NCBI GenBank assembly: GCA_024233865.1
Contig: JACKPA010000009.1
Coordinates: 62,001-126,000, forward strand
Reading direction: 5' to 3'
DNA: 64,000 nucleotides
Source of the DNA: Leptospiraceae bacterium
GTDB taxonomy: Bacteria; Spirochaetota; Leptospiria; Leptospirales; Leptospiraceae
Part shown: one piece after another, positions 27,506 to 37,181 of the stretch
How positions within the stretch are numbered: position 1 is the stretch's first letter
Layout of the letters: each line of letters starts with the position of its first letter
Notes under the pieces: generated by a model
What the model was told of the DNA's origin: nothing
Databases searched by the model: none
What the model saw: only the letters and a program-made list of their open reading frames with translations
Program-made: the position numbers and the translations under genes

Positions 27506-28855
27506 TTAACCTCCGATTCCATAGTAAGCAGCACCTAATCCGATAAGTTCTTTTACAGGTCGACAATCCGTAGACTGAATTCTTCCCGTTTGGTTCGCTG
27601 CTATCACACCGCATCCTCCTCCGCAAGAAAGATTCACCGGACAATCTTTGCACTCTTCTATTGTAAGCACATCTCTTTCCTGCCATTTTGCAAGTTGCTC
27701 TTTATGTGTAAATTCTGGATTGTTTAGAAAATTCCCTAGTTTATATTTTTGCACTCCAACAGAAGCCGTACATCCGAAAATATCCCCGTTGGCATCAAAC
27801 GCCCATTCTTTTTTACATGCCGGACATCCATCAAAAATAGGCAGAGGCATCTCATCATTTTCACTTAAAAAACGCATCCCATGGAAAGATGGCTTGTGGT
27901 ATTTTTTCAAAATTGGATATTTTTTTGCCAAATTATAAAACTCCAACCACATATCATACCTGTTTAAAATTTGGTCTGTACCTTGGGGAGTATGTAATTC
28001 ATAATTTCTTCCCAAAGTAGTTTCAAATAAGTTAGTGGGATAATCCAAAAAACCTCTGTCATTACAATACTGAGCTAAATGTGGAAGTTCTTGGATATTC
28101 GATCTGTCTACAACTGATCTTAAATTAATTCGATATCCGGATTGTAGAGCATAATCCACTCCATCCATAACTCTAGCAAATGTTTCGTTTTTTGATTTGG
28201 TAGGTCGTCGGCTATTATGGGTTACCTCAGTTCCATCAACCGTAACTTGAATTTCCTTGACTTTAACTCCAACATTTTGTAAAAGAGGGATATAATTTAT
28301 AAGCTCATAACCATTGGTGACAATAGCAATCGGATAGTTATAACGAGTGGCTTTACCTAGAAAATACAAGAGGGAATTTTTATATTCCTCTGAGCCAAGC
28401 AAAGGCTCACCTCCAAATAGTGTAATATAGGTTTGTGCTTTTTCGTTAGAAAATTTTTGATTGATATAAGAAAAAAACTGATCGGTAACGTTTTTGGAAA
28501 TTTTTTCTATTGTCTGCTCGTAATCCTTTTGGAAGCAGTAAATACAAGAAAAATTACACCGGTAAGAAGTTGAAAAAATTAATTGGGTTGCTGTTTTTTC
28601 ATTTTCTTCTAAAAATTCAAGATATTTGGATTGGATTAAACTATCTTCTTCTTCCCAAGAAGTAAACAAATAACCTCTTTCCATAAGATATGGAGTTAGA
28701 TGGTAATTTTCCCAGTTTTTTTGTGTAATGCTATTTTGTAAAAGATTGGCTTCATTTTTATCTAATAGATCAGCTGAACCGGATAAATAATTCACTAAAA
28801 TATAATTTTCAGAATCGTAAATTTTTGTTAAAATTGTATGCTTAGAAAGTTTCAT
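27506..28855 (-). CDS. Radical SAM/SPASM peptide-modifying-type enzyme
   Basis: 449 aa from the ATG at 28855, which has TTAGGGA upstream; an earlier in-frame start (28903) lacks a site. Residues 1-90 (ILVNYLSGSADLLDKNEANLL) resemble the N-terminal peptide-binding region of RiPP and quinohemoprotein maturases. The radical SAM cluster is C100-x3-C104-x2-C107 in YRCNFSCIYCF, with GGEPLLG following. The SPASM region (about 365-435) holds CPACKKEW, FGCTAS, CKDCPVNLSCGGGC and TDCRP, enough cysteines for two auxiliary 4Fe-4S clusters. No short precursor peptide gene is visible around it. Target unknown. Confidence 0.88.
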   Translation of the reverse strand: MKLSKHTILTKIYDSENYILVNYLSGSADLLDKNEANLLQNSITQKNWENYHLTPYLMERGYLFTSWEEEDSLIQSKYLEFLEENEKTATQLIFSTSYRCNFSCIYCFQKDYEQTIEKISKNVTDQFFSYINQKFSNEKAQTYITLFGGEPLLGSEEYKNSLLYFLGKATRYNYPIAIVTNGYELINYIPLLQNVGVKVKEIQVTVDGTEVTHNSRRPTKSKNETFARVMDGVDYALQSGYRINLRSVVDRSNIQELPHLAQYCNDRGFLDYPTNLFETTLGRNYELHTPQGTDQILNRYDMWLEFYNLAKKYPILKKYHKPSFHGMRFLSENDEMPLPIFDGCPACKKEWAFDANGDIFGCTASVGVQKYKLGNFLNNPEFTHKEQLAKWQERDVLTIEECKDCPVNLSCGGGCGVIAANQTGRIQSTDCRPVKELIGLGAAYYGIGG

Positions 28856-28994
28856 AATATTCCCTAACCTTTTATTTAGGGTATACCAAAGGAAATAATT
28901 CAACCCTTATTTTAAAATAATAATGGACATAATGAAAGAATTGTAAATTATCTAATTTAAGTAGTTATTTTAAAAGGAATATATTAAATAATAA

Positions 28995-29489
28995 ATGAAA
29001 ACTTTACGTAAGGCTGTTTTTGGTCTGTTTTTTTTGACAGTTTTTTCCTATTGTTCAAGTACCGATTCCAAATTTATTATAACGAGCTTTTCTTGGAAAA
29101 ACCAGAACAATTCTAATGTTCAATGCAAAGAAGTATTTTCCAAACGAGTCTTTTTTTTCCCTTATGTAATTCCTCTAAACAAAATAGATAGGTATGATTT
29201 AAGAGGCATTGATGATCAAAAATCTTTGATGTATAGCCAAGGATTACAGGGATTGGATTTGTTTTATACGCTAATGGGGGCAGCATTTGGGCTGATTGTT
29301 CAGACCCAAATAGTTGAAGCTTGCAGTATAGCAGAAACAAAACCGGAACCTAAACAAGTTACCCAAGAAAAAAAGTCTTGTTATTATGACCGCAATTTCA
29401 AAAAAATCTTTTGTAAAAACAAAACGTATCATGATCCGGAAACGGAGTACAATATTGGCGTTTTTGAAAGATTATTTATGCTTTATTAA
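28995..29489 (+). CDS. Hypothetical lipoprotein
   Basis: 164 aa. The signal peptide MKTLRKAVFGLFFLTVFSYC ends in a spirochaete-type lipobox with Cys20. The mature protein contains a hydrophobic patch (FYTLMGAAFGLIVQTQIVEAC) and a Cys-x8-Cys pair (KKSCYYDRNFKKIFC). It resembles the small lipoproteins with a single central hydrophobic segment found in Leptospira (impression only). Followed by the tandem-repeat array. Function unknown. Confidence 0.78.
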   Translation: MKTLRKAVFGLFFLTVFSYCSSTDSKFIITSFSWKNQNNSNVQCKEVFSKRVFFFPYVIPLNKIDRYDLRGIDDQKSLMYSQGLQGLDLFYTLMGAAFGLIVQTQIVEACSIAETKPEPKQVTQEKKSCYYDRNFKKIFCKNKTYHDPETEYNIGVFERLFMLY

Positions 29490-29528
29490 GAATTTTTGTA
29501 TTCTCTCAAATTTTATCTGCACGTTTAT

Positions 29529-29868
29529 TGGGCGTAGCCGAAATGCTTGTATTGAGCGTAGCCGAAATGCTTGTATTGAGCGTAGCCGAAATGCTTGTAT
29601 TGAGCGTAGCCGAAATGCTTGTATTGAGCGTAGCCGAAATGCTTGTATTGAGCGTAGCCGAAATGCTTGTATTGAGCGTAGCCGAAATGCTTGTATTGAG
29701 CGTAGCCGAAATGCTTGTATTGAGCGTAGCCGAAATGCTTGTATTGAGCGTAGCCGAAATGCTTGTATTGAGCGTAGCCGAAATGCTTGTATTGAGCGTA
29801 GCCGAAATGCTTGTATTGAGCGTAGCCGAAATGCTTGTATTGAGCGTAGCCGAAATGCTTGTATTGAG
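29529..29868. repeat. 24-bp tandem repeat, 14 units
   Basis: Fourteen units of ATTGAGCGTAGCCGAAATGC plus TTGT, nearly identical throughout (the first unit has GGGCGTAG). Unit length is a multiple of three and five of six frames are open, which creates spurious open frames. The core GAGCGTAGCCGAAATG matches half of the dispersed hairpin element at 6412 and 48067. It fills most of the 397-bp gap between two convergent genes; nothing else is seen in that gap. Confidence 0.95.
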
Positions 29869-29886
29869 CTTAACCAAAATACGTAA

Positions 29887-31470
29887 TTACAGACTGTTTT
29901 TATATTTACCGGCTTCTTTAAAAATTTTCATAAAACCTACCAATTCTGCTGCGCTGATCACACCGCCCATCATAGCACCAATTATTCCATGAGAACTGAC
30001 ATCTGTGCCACAAAGATAAAGATTGGGAATGGGAGTACGAGAGCCTATCCATTTATATTTTTCTTTATCTAAAGTATGTAACACACCATAAATATTACCT
30101 TTGTAATGACCGGTGAAATTTTCTACCGACAAGGGAGTTGACAGCTCATAGTATTCGATCAGGTCTTGAAAACCGGGAAATCTTTCTTCGATCAATCCTA
30201 TCAAGGCGGTTGCCATTTTTTCTTTTAGGTCATAGTATTTGTAATCTCTTTTTTTCCAAGGCTGTTTGCTCCACTCCTCAAAAGGTTTATAGCCAATAGG
30301 CGCTATAATTTCTGCTGTGTGTGCTTTTGCTCCAGATGTTTTTAGAGATGGAAAAGAGAGGAAACAGCATACCGGCTTGCCTTCCAATAACTCATCTTTA
30401 CGTTTTTCCATTTCATCATGGTCATAGCCCGTATAAATCCAATAGTTTTCTCCCTTGAATCCAAGTGCTTCAGGGCTGTCCTTTAATCCAATGTACAAGG
30501 TGACCGTTGTATAGCCTCTTTCTTTTTCCTTGTCTATTTCACTTTTTATGGTTTCTATTCCGGGTTGTCTTTGTAGTAAATCACAGTATGTTGTGGCAGC
30601 ACCTGTGTTGGAAAAGACATGATCGGCATAAAACCGTTTCTCTTCGACTTTTCCACCCCTCTTTTCTTCGGCACGGACTCCAACTGCCTTCCCATTTTCG
30701 ATAATGATTTCTTCGACTTTGCAATTAATTAAAATATCGCCGCCATATTTTTGAATAATCGGTAGAATACTTTCTGCTATTTTACCTGCCCCTCCTTCCG
30801 GATAATACCCACCCTTTAAATAGTGATATGCAATGCTTGCATGAAGCATAAATGCACTCATAGCCGGTGGTAGTCCGTAATCACCCCAAAGAGATACCAA
30901 AACAGCCTTTAACTTTGCATCTTGAAAAGTATTGTTCAAATAATCAAGGGTTGTTGAATTTGCAATTCCTTCGGTTTCGGATGTAAAAAAAGAATAAACC
31001 ATCTGTATCCAGTTTGGAAGTTTGTCTATAACGCCTTTTTTTCTTGCCCAGGAACTGACTTTTGATAGGTCTTTAAAATATTTTTGAATGGAAAGTGCTT
31101 CATTTGGAAATTTTTGAATTAGGTCATTTTCGTATTTTTTTGCATCGGAATAAACATCAAAAATAAAATCCGGATAAACAAACTTCTCAAATGGGTCTAG
31201 CATTTTGTTCCATTTTACTTGGTTATCCGTAATAAAATTGAATATTCCACGCATCATGTTTCCTTTTTCCATTTCGCCAACATAGTGCAAACCAACATCC
31301 CAATGGAATTTTTGCTGCCTTGAAAATTCATGGGTAAAACCACCTGCTTTAAAATGTCTCTCCAAAACCAAAACTTTATAGTTTTTTATCTTGGATAAAA
31401 TGCTCGCTACGGTCAATCCGCCGATTCCGGAACCAATCACAATTGCGTCGAATTTAATATCAGAACTCAT
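29887..31470 (-). CDS. FAD-dependent oxidoreductase, retinol saturase/phytoene desaturase family
   Basis: 527 aa. N-terminal FAD motif DAIVIGSGIGGLTVASILSK followed by the Glu of the Rossmann fold (LVLERHFKAGGFTHEFSR). The segment KFHWDVGLHYVGEM is typical of all-trans-retinol 13,14-reductase-like members rather than CrtI. The C-terminal FAD contact is NLYLCGTDVSSHGIIGAMMGG. Such enzymes saturate or desaturate polyenes; the bacterial substrate is unknown. No carotenoid genes are adjacent. Confidence 0.9.
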   Translation of the reverse strand: MSSDIKFDAIVIGSGIGGLTVASILSKIKNYKVLVLERHFKAGGFTHEFSRQQKFHWDVGLHYVGEMEKGNMMRGIFNFITDNQVKWNKMLDPFEKFVYPDFIFDVYSDAKKYENDLIQKFPNEALSIQKYFKDLSKVSSWARKKGVIDKLPNWIQMVYSFFTSETEGIANSTTLDYLNNTFQDAKLKAVLVSLWGDYGLPPAMSAFMLHASIAYHYLKGGYYPEGGAGKIAESILPIIQKYGGDILINCKVEEIIIENGKAVGVRAEEKRGGKVEEKRFYADHVFSNTGAATTYCDLLQRQPGIETIKSEIDKEKERGYTTVTLYIGLKDSPEALGFKGENYWIYTGYDHDEMEKRKDELLEGKPVCCFLSFPSLKTSGAKAHTAEIIAPIGYKPFEEWSKQPWKKRDYKYYDLKEKMATALIGLIEERFPGFQDLIEYYELSTPLSVENFTGHYKGNIYGVLHTLDKEKYKWIGSRTPIPNLYLCGTDVSSHGIIGAMMGGVISAAELVGFMKIFKEAGKYKNSL

Positions 31471-31584
31471 TTTTCTAAAACCTATTTAGGAACTTGTTAC
31501 TAACAATTAAACCCATTAAAACTTTTAAAGAAATTTTTATTAAAAATTCAAAAAGTCCTTGAATTTTTAGATATTTTTGATAAG

Positions 31585-32139
31585 ATGTCGCCCATGATGA
31601 AAAAGTGTATATATGTTATAATTATATTTTTGCTTCCAATCTATTTGGTTGCCGGACCAAGTGAAAACCTTATAAAAAGCGTGTCCAAAGGAGATTTGGA
31701 TAAGACTCGCTCTATTTTAAATAGTAGCGGAAACCCGAATGTAAAAGATAAATCACAAAAAACTGCTCTAATGTATGCCGCAGAGAAAGGTCACTATTAT
31801 ATCGTTCAATTGCTTTTACAAAACAAAGTTAGGGTAAATGACATCAATAACTTTAAAAAAACTGCTTTGATGTATGCTGCTGAAAACGGTGAATACCATA
31901 TTGTTAAACTACTATTATCATCCGGAGCAAATGTCCACCAAAGAACGAATGACGGAAAAACAGCACTTTTTTACGCAGCAGCTTTTGGGCACACTGAAGT
32001 TGCGCGACTACTTGTTCAGTCCAAAGCTGATGTAAATGTTAGAAACAACATGGGGCTAACTGCTTTTGCCGCCGCGATGTCAATTGGTCACAAAGACGTT
32101 GCAAATCTATTGCTTGAATCCGGTGCAAAAAGAGAATAA
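31585..32139 (+). CDS. Ankyrin-repeat exported protein
   Basis: 184 aa. MMKKCIYVIIIFLLPIYLVAG is a signal peptide; the start may be either of the ATGs at 31594 or 31597. Four to five ankyrin repeats follow (DKSQKTALMYAAEKGHYYIVQLLLQ, and NDGKTALFYAAAFGHTEVAR). Probably periplasmic protein-protein interaction. Similar ankyrin repeats occur in the much larger protein at 60962-62881. Confidence 0.87.
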   Translation: MSPMMKKCIYVIIIFLLPIYLVAGPSENLIKSVSKGDLDKTRSILNSSGNPNVKDKSQKTALMYAAEKGHYYIVQLLLQNKVRVNDINNFKKTALMYAAENGEYHIVKLLLSSGANVHQRTNDGKTALFYAAAFGHTEVARLLVQSKADVNVRNNMGLTAFAAAMSIGHKDVANLLLESGAKRE

Positions 32140-32151
32140 AAAGGTATTGTA

Positions 32152-32215
32152 AATTACTACAGGCTTCCAGTCTGTAAAATCACAGTCAAGATGGCTGTGG
32201 TACTTTCGCAAAAAT
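32152..32215. repeat. Short palindromic intergenic element
   Basis: Two imperfect small hairpins in tandem (ACAGGCTTCCAGTCTGT, then CACAGTCAAGATGGCTGTG) fill the convergent gap. It resembles interspersed repeats of the aggct-tccagtct type seen in many genomes (recalled). Only one copy is in this window. Confidence 0.5.
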
Positions 32216-32226
32216 TTACCCTTGGA

Positions 32227-34890
32227 CTATTTTTTACGCTTTAATTCTTCATATACCCTTTTGAATTCCTTATTTTTAAACAAGCTTGTTTCATTCAAAA
32301 CATATCGCTTTTGCAAACCTCTCAGAAAATACATATCAACCATACCTTTATTTTTTGCATGGAATTTCCCCCTATAGTCGCAATCAAAATACATTTTAAC
32401 TTTTTCATATGTATCTTTTGAAATGTTTATCATGCCTTCTTCTCCATTGGTTTCCATTCGAGAAGCTATGTTCACCGTATCCCCCCAAACATCGTAAGCA
32501 AACTTATTCCGCCCTATTGCACCCGCGACAACCGGTCCTGTATGTATTCCAATTCTCATATCCCAAAACTCTTCTCCAGCTATAATTTCCTTTGCTTCTT
32601 TTAGTGTTTTTACAAAATTTTGTAACTCCATAGCAGCCAAACATATATCAATAGGGTGAGTGTTATTCTCTTCGGGAATCCCACCTGCACACATATAAGA
32701 ATCACCAATTGTTTTCAATTTTTCAATATTATATTTCTCAACAATCCGATCAAATTCTAAGAAAATAGAATCCAATACATGCAATAGTTCCTCCGGTGTC
32801 ATCTTGCTTGCGATCCTTGTAAACCCCTTAAAGTCCGTAAACATAATAGTAGCCGACCCATAAGAGACCGGTTTTATAATTCCGGTTTCTTTTAACTCTT
32901 CTGCTACCTTTGCTGGTAGAATATTTAGTAGTAAATTATCTGTTTTCTCCTTTTCTGCTTGAACTTCTTTTAGAAGTGTTGAATTGTGTATGGCGCCAAC
33001 AATTTGCTCTACAAAGCGAGATATGCTTTTTATATCTTTTTTGGTTAAGCGGAGAGGTGTTTCCAAACAAGTTAAATTAAAAATGCCTATCGACTTACCA
33101 TGAAGTACCAACGGTACTATTAATATGGATTGATATTTTAATTTTTCAACAAGTTCTCTCTCTAAATAAGAATTAAATCTTTTGATCTTTCTGAGATACA
33201 GAGGTTTGGCTTTTGTAAATAAATTCCAATAGACACCGGCATTGGCATTGATGGGTATTCTTATATTTTTTATAAACTCAACCAATTCAAATTCATCAAT
33301 TTCTATTGTACTAAGGTTGTATGTATACAACTCATTGTTTCGATAATCTACCAATTGCAACCAAAGAGTACTGATCCCAAAAAATGACTCCAAATAAGTG
33401 CTTATGTGTAATAATATAATATCCAAATCAATATTGGAATTGATCGTTTTGGTTAGTTCATTTAGCTTTTGAATTTCAAACAAAGAACGCTCAGCTAATC
33501 TTTTGGATTCATTCACCATTTGCAAAAGGTGAGAATTATTGATGGAACCAGATATTTGGTTACAAAAATTTGAGATGCCGATAATATCAGACTTTGCCAA
33601 TTGGATTTTTTCCGTTGTGCTATAAAAATCAAAAAGACCAATAACCTCTTCTTTTAAAAGTAAGGGAACTATTATTAAGGATTTTATACCTAGCTTTTTT
33701 AAAACCTTTTGTTCCACAGATGAAAATTTTTCTAATGAGACAGAAGGTATATAAACTATTTTTTTCTTTTTATAGGCTATTTGGTGAATGCCAATACTTA
33801 AAGACATTCGCATAAAAAAAATTGAATCTTGCTCAGAAATATTTTCAACCATATTGGTTTTGTAAAGTTCTAGCTCCTTCTTTTTTGTATTTACAAAATA
33901 CAGAGCACAAAATTCAATTTTGTATTTACTGGAAATATGTTTATAAACAAGAGTCAAAATCATATCGAGGTTCGTATTGGCGTTTATTAGTTTGGATATT
34001 TGACTAATAGATTCTAGTTCTTTTCTTGCCCTTTCAGAAATTTCTTTTTCTTTTGTTAATTCATCCAATAAAATGGAATTTTTTATGGCTACTGCAATTT
34101 GTTCTGCTATACGCACAAGAGAAATGATTTCATTTCTATTTAAATTCATATACTTGTTAATGCTCATAAAATTTAAAATGGCAATATATTCTCCCTGTAC
34201 AAGCAAAGGAAACTGAATAATAGACTTGATCTTAAAAACATTCAGAAGTTTTTTTTCAATATTTTGTGGTGATTCCTTTTCTACATCATTGTAATAAAAA
34301 GGGCGATTCGGTCTACGCCTATTGAAAAATTCGGATGTAGTATCTTGTTTGGGAATACTTGTTCTATAATAGTAAAAGTATGATTCCTCCTCTTTTTCCA
34401 ACAATGTTGGAAAAAGATAGCTGTATGTAAAAGCATCTTGTTTTTTTTTATCTACAATCTGTAACCAATACGAATTGACATTATAATTCCCTTCAACATA
34501 CTTAAAAGCTAAGTGTAATATATAGTCTATGTTATTATTAGCATTGATTTCTTTAGATAATTCATTAATTTTATCCAGTTCACCTGATATGCGTAGAAAC
34601 CTATTTTGAATTCGAATGTATTGCTTGGAGATGTAGTATGGTAAAAACACTAATAATACCAAAATTACCAACTGAGTAGAATATTGTCTGCCAAAATTGC
34701 CTGAAAAGAACAAAGCAGATAAGCCAATACAAGTTGTTAGTATAAATACAATCTTTACATGATAGAATTTTACCTGTTGTTGTCTGAAAACTTTCCATAT
34801 ATAGCCAATGAATAAGGCAACAGAAGTGAAAAAGAGAATGTTTTCTATTTGTAAAGTTGTAAAAGAGACACCTAATAAAGGTTTAAACAT
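32227..34890 (-). CDS. Adenylate cyclase (class III) with membrane helices and three GAF domains
   Basis: 887 aa. Three hydrophobic helices (about 17-35, 45-62, 72-90) anchor the protein. Three GAF domains follow (about 110-275, 295-455, 475-640), each with the NANxxIDxIL opening, then a short helical linker and the cyclase domain (655-870). Metal aspartates D686 (FTDFKGFT) and D730 (KTIGDSYM), specificity residues K726 and D800, and catalytic N807 and R811 are all present, predicting ATP to cAMP. GAF ligands are unknown. It lies 87 bp downstream of the CAP-domain gene on the same strand. Confidence 0.93.
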   Translation of the reverse strand: MFKPLLGVSFTTLQIENILFFTSVALFIGYIWKVFRQQQVKFYHVKIVFILTTCIGLSALFFSGNFGRQYSTQLVILVLLVFLPYYISKQYIRIQNRFLRISGELDKINELSKEINANNNIDYILHLAFKYVEGNYNVNSYWLQIVDKKKQDAFTYSYLFPTLLEKEEESYFYYYRTSIPKQDTTSEFFNRRRPNRPFYYNDVEKESPQNIEKKLLNVFKIKSIIQFPLLVQGEYIAILNFMSINKYMNLNRNEIISLVRIAEQIAVAIKNSILLDELTKEKEISERARKELESISQISKLINANTNLDMILTLVYKHISSKYKIEFCALYFVNTKKKELELYKTNMVENISEQDSIFFMRMSLSIGIHQIAYKKKKIVYIPSVSLEKFSSVEQKVLKKLGIKSLIIVPLLLKEEVIGLFDFYSTTEKIQLAKSDIIGISNFCNQISGSINNSHLLQMVNESKRLAERSLFEIQKLNELTKTINSNIDLDIILLHISTYLESFFGISTLWLQLVDYRNNELYTYNLSTIEIDEFELVEFIKNIRIPINANAGVYWNLFTKAKPLYLRKIKRFNSYLERELVEKLKYQSILIVPLVLHGKSIGIFNLTCLETPLRLTKKDIKSISRFVEQIVGAIHNSTLLKEVQAEKEKTDNLLLNILPAKVAEELKETGIIKPVSYGSATIMFTDFKGFTRIASKMTPEELLHVLDSIFLEFDRIVEKYNIEKLKTIGDSYMCAGGIPEENNTHPIDICLAAMELQNFVKTLKEAKEIIAGEEFWDMRIGIHTGPVVAGAIGRNKFAYDVWGDTVNIASRMETNGEEGMINISKDTYEKVKMYFDCDYRGKFHAKNKGMVDMYFLRGLQKRYVLNETSLFKNKEFKRVYEELKRKK

Positions 34891-34977
34891 TTCATTACCA
34901 ATACTATTTTCAATTATACTATTGGTAAATCATAAATCTATTTTTGAAAACCATTAATTTTTTTAACCATGAAATAA

Positions 34978-35955
34978 TTATTTATCTACGTAGTTTCCCG
35001 CAAAATCTTGTACACATAGATGCTGGTATTGTTTATGTATCCCATAACCTACACCGATTTTATTAAATTTCGGATTGAAAATGTTTTCTCTATGTCCTCT
35101 GTCTCGGACACCATCATCCACAATAAGTTGGATTACAATTTTCCTAGCAGTTTCTTGCCCATAACTCACGTTTTCTCCTACATAGATTTCCCATTTTCCA
35201 TAACGGTTCACTCTATCGGTCAAAGAACTACCATCCGAACCGTAATGTCCGGTTATTCCCTTGGAACCGGTATCTTTAGCATGAGCTTGTGCTGCCAGGG
35301 ATAAACCTTTGGAAGGAGACAAGGGTTGCAAAGGTTTCACTCTATTTAAAAAGTTAATGGCTTCATTTAGAGAATTCACTCCCTCATTTGTTACCATTGG
35401 AATTTTATTTGGCTCTTTGTATAATCTACCATCAAAATACTTTTTTCTTCTTTCTAAAATCTTGGCATATTCTTTGGGTTTGGTTCTTGCAAAATTTGTT
35501 TCTTCTATTACCTGCTTTTCCAAAACAGAAAGATACGGTATATCCGACAAGGTTTCTGCTGCTATTTTTGCCTTATCTACCGGAAAGTGTTTTTCTGTTA
35601 GATAATCCGGATTTCTTTGAGAATCAAGACCCAGGTAAGAGCCTAAGTTTTTCCAATTGTTTTCGTAACTGACGTAAATTTTAGCGGTATCTATTGGCTT
35701 CTTATTAATGGTAATTTGGTATAAATAATCGTTTCCTTGAAGAACGGGGGTATATCCATAATCAGAGACTCCAATCTCTTTTGCTAATCCGTCCTGACAA
35801 GACTCGCAGTAGTAGTATACTTTTTGCTGATTTTGGAGAATGGAAAAACTCTTTTTTGCAATTGAGAGAGGAACTAATCCCTCCGCGATCAATTCTATTG
35901 CCATTAAACTAAAAAAGATTAGAGTTATACAATAATAAATTTTGTTAAATTTCAT
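34978..35955 (-). CDS. CAP-domain (SCP/PR-1-like) exported protein
   Basis: 325 aa. N-terminal signal sequence (about residues 5-25), then a ~110-residue region of unknown fold containing a CESCQDG motif. The C-terminal CAP domain (about 145-320) includes EETNFARTKPKEYAKILERR, the metal-site residues GHYGSDG and RGHRENIF, and VGENVSYG with the conserved Glu. CAP proteins are secreted and may act on lipids, proteases or cell wall. It follows fliG by 34 bp on the same strand. Confidence 0.9.
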   Translation of the reverse strand: MKFNKIYYCITLIFFSLMAIELIAEGLVPLSIAKKSFSILQNQQKVYYYCESCQDGLAKEIGVSDYGYTPVLQGNDYLYQITINKKPIDTAKIYVSYENNWKNLGSYLGLDSQRNPDYLTEKHFPVDKAKIAAETLSDIPYLSVLEKQVIEETNFARTKPKEYAKILERRKKYFDGRLYKEPNKIPMVTNEGVNSLNEAINFLNRVKPLQPLSPSKGLSLAAQAHAKDTGSKGITGHYGSDGSSLTDRVNRYGKWEIYVGENVSYGQETARKIVIQLIVDDGVRDRGHRENIFNPKFNKIGVGYGIHKQYQHLCVQDFAGNYVDK

Positions 35956-35989
35956 TTAGCTACCTGAAAGCACGCTAGTATTGTTTATA

Positions 35990-37003
35990 TTAAACAATAA
36001 GTTCGTCTTCTCCGGAACGAGCGACCACGATTTCTCCGGCTTCTTCGAGCTTTCTGATAATATTTACAATTTTTTGCTGCGCATCCTCTACGTCTTTTAA
36101 ACGAACAGGTCCCATAAATTCCATGTCTTCTCGCAAAAGAGCAGAAGCTCGCTTGGACATGTTCTTAAATATTTTTTCTTGCACTTCCGCATCTACGGAT
36201 TTTAAGGCTTTTGCCAAATCATTGTTATCTACTTCTCGAAGCACTTTTTGGATAGCTCTATCATCAAGTAGCACGATGTCTTCAAACACAAACATACGCT
36301 TCTTGATTTCTTCTGCAAGTTCCGGGTCTTCTTCTTCAAGAGCTTCGATAATGGTTTTTTCAGTCCCTCTATCAACGTTGTTTAGAATTTCAACCACCGA
36401 ATCCACTCCACCGGCACTTGTATAGTCTTCCGAAGCCAAAGTAGATAATTTCCTTTCCAATACTCTTTCTACTTCTCTCAAAACATCTGGACTAACCCTA
36501 TCCATCATCGCCACCCTTTTAGCAACTTCAGCCTGTATTGTATGAGGAAGTGAAGATAAAATAGTTGCGGCTTTGTTTGGATCTAAATATGACAAAATTA
36601 AGGCAATTGTTTGTGGATGTTCTCCCTGGATAAAGTTTAATAATTGGGCGGGATCGGTTCTTCTCACAAAATCAAAAGGCCTGACTTGAAGCGAGGAAGT
36701 CAATCTATTGATAATGTCTATAGCTTTTTGGTTACCTAGAGCTTTTTCCAACAAAGCTCTCGCAAAATCAATACCACCATTTGTGATAAATCCTTGAGCC
36801 ATCATTAACTCATTGAATTCTACAAGAACTTTCTCTTTATCTTCCGGTGTAATTTTGTCCAAGCGAGCGATTTCAAAAGTGATTTGCTCTATCTCATCTT
36901 CTCTAAGGTGCTTAAAAATTTCAGTAGAGACATCACTTCCTACAGCAATCAAAAAAATGGCAGCTTTCTGCCTTCCGGTAAGGTTTGTTTTCTTGGTAAC
37001 CAT
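35990..37003 (-). CDS. fliG: Flagellar motor switch protein FliG
   Basis: 337 aa, full length. FliG forms part of the cytoplasmic C-ring and contacts the stator. N-terminal LTGRQKAAIFLIAVGSDVS, the EHPQTIALILSYL motif of the middle domain, and the C-terminal charged helix DIVLLDDRAIQKVLREVDN with GPVRLKDVEDAQQKIV are all present. It supports a motile, flagellated spirochaete. The neighbours (CAP protein, cyclase) are not flagellar. Confidence 0.96.
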   Translation of the reverse strand: MVTKKTNLTGRQKAAIFLIAVGSDVSTEIFKHLREDEIEQITFEIARLDKITPEDKEKVLVEFNELMMAQGFITNGGIDFARALLEKALGNQKAIDIINRLTSSLQVRPFDFVRRTDPAQLLNFIQGEHPQTIALILSYLDPNKAATILSSLPHTIQAEVAKRVAMMDRVSPDVLREVERVLERKLSTLASEDYTSAGGVDSVVEILNNVDRGTEKTIIEALEEEDPELAEEIKKRMFVFEDIVLLDDRAIQKVLREVDNNDLAKALKSVDAEVQEKIFKNMSKRASALLREDMEFMGPVRLKDVEDAQQKIVNIIRKLEEAGEIVVARSGEDELIV

Positions 37004-37181
37004 TAGATATTTTCCAGTTTCTAAAATTATCGGTTTAATTTTGAATAATTTCTATAGGATTATTCAAAGCAATTCAATTTTTTTTAAAAAAACTAAAAAT
37101 AATTTAAACGAATTTTACCTTGGCAACTCTTCTAATGTAAAATATAATTATATTAACAAAACACAAATTGGAAGGAAATAG

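Noticed and set aside
27474..27686. N-terminal extension of the DNA methyltransferase
   Set aside because: It lies over the radical SAM coding sequence in another frame and has no similarity to a methyltransferase N-terminus.
28856..28994. Precursor peptide for the radical SAM enzyme
   Set aside because: Only a seven-codon frame is present on the minus strand; no leader/core-like peptide was found.
29529..29868. CRISPR array
   Set aside because: Units are contiguous with no spacers and no cas genes are near.
29386..29992. Open frames of 123-166 codons on both strands
   Set aside because: They are generated by the 24-bp tandem array, whose unit is divisible by three; the translations are pure 8-residue repeats.
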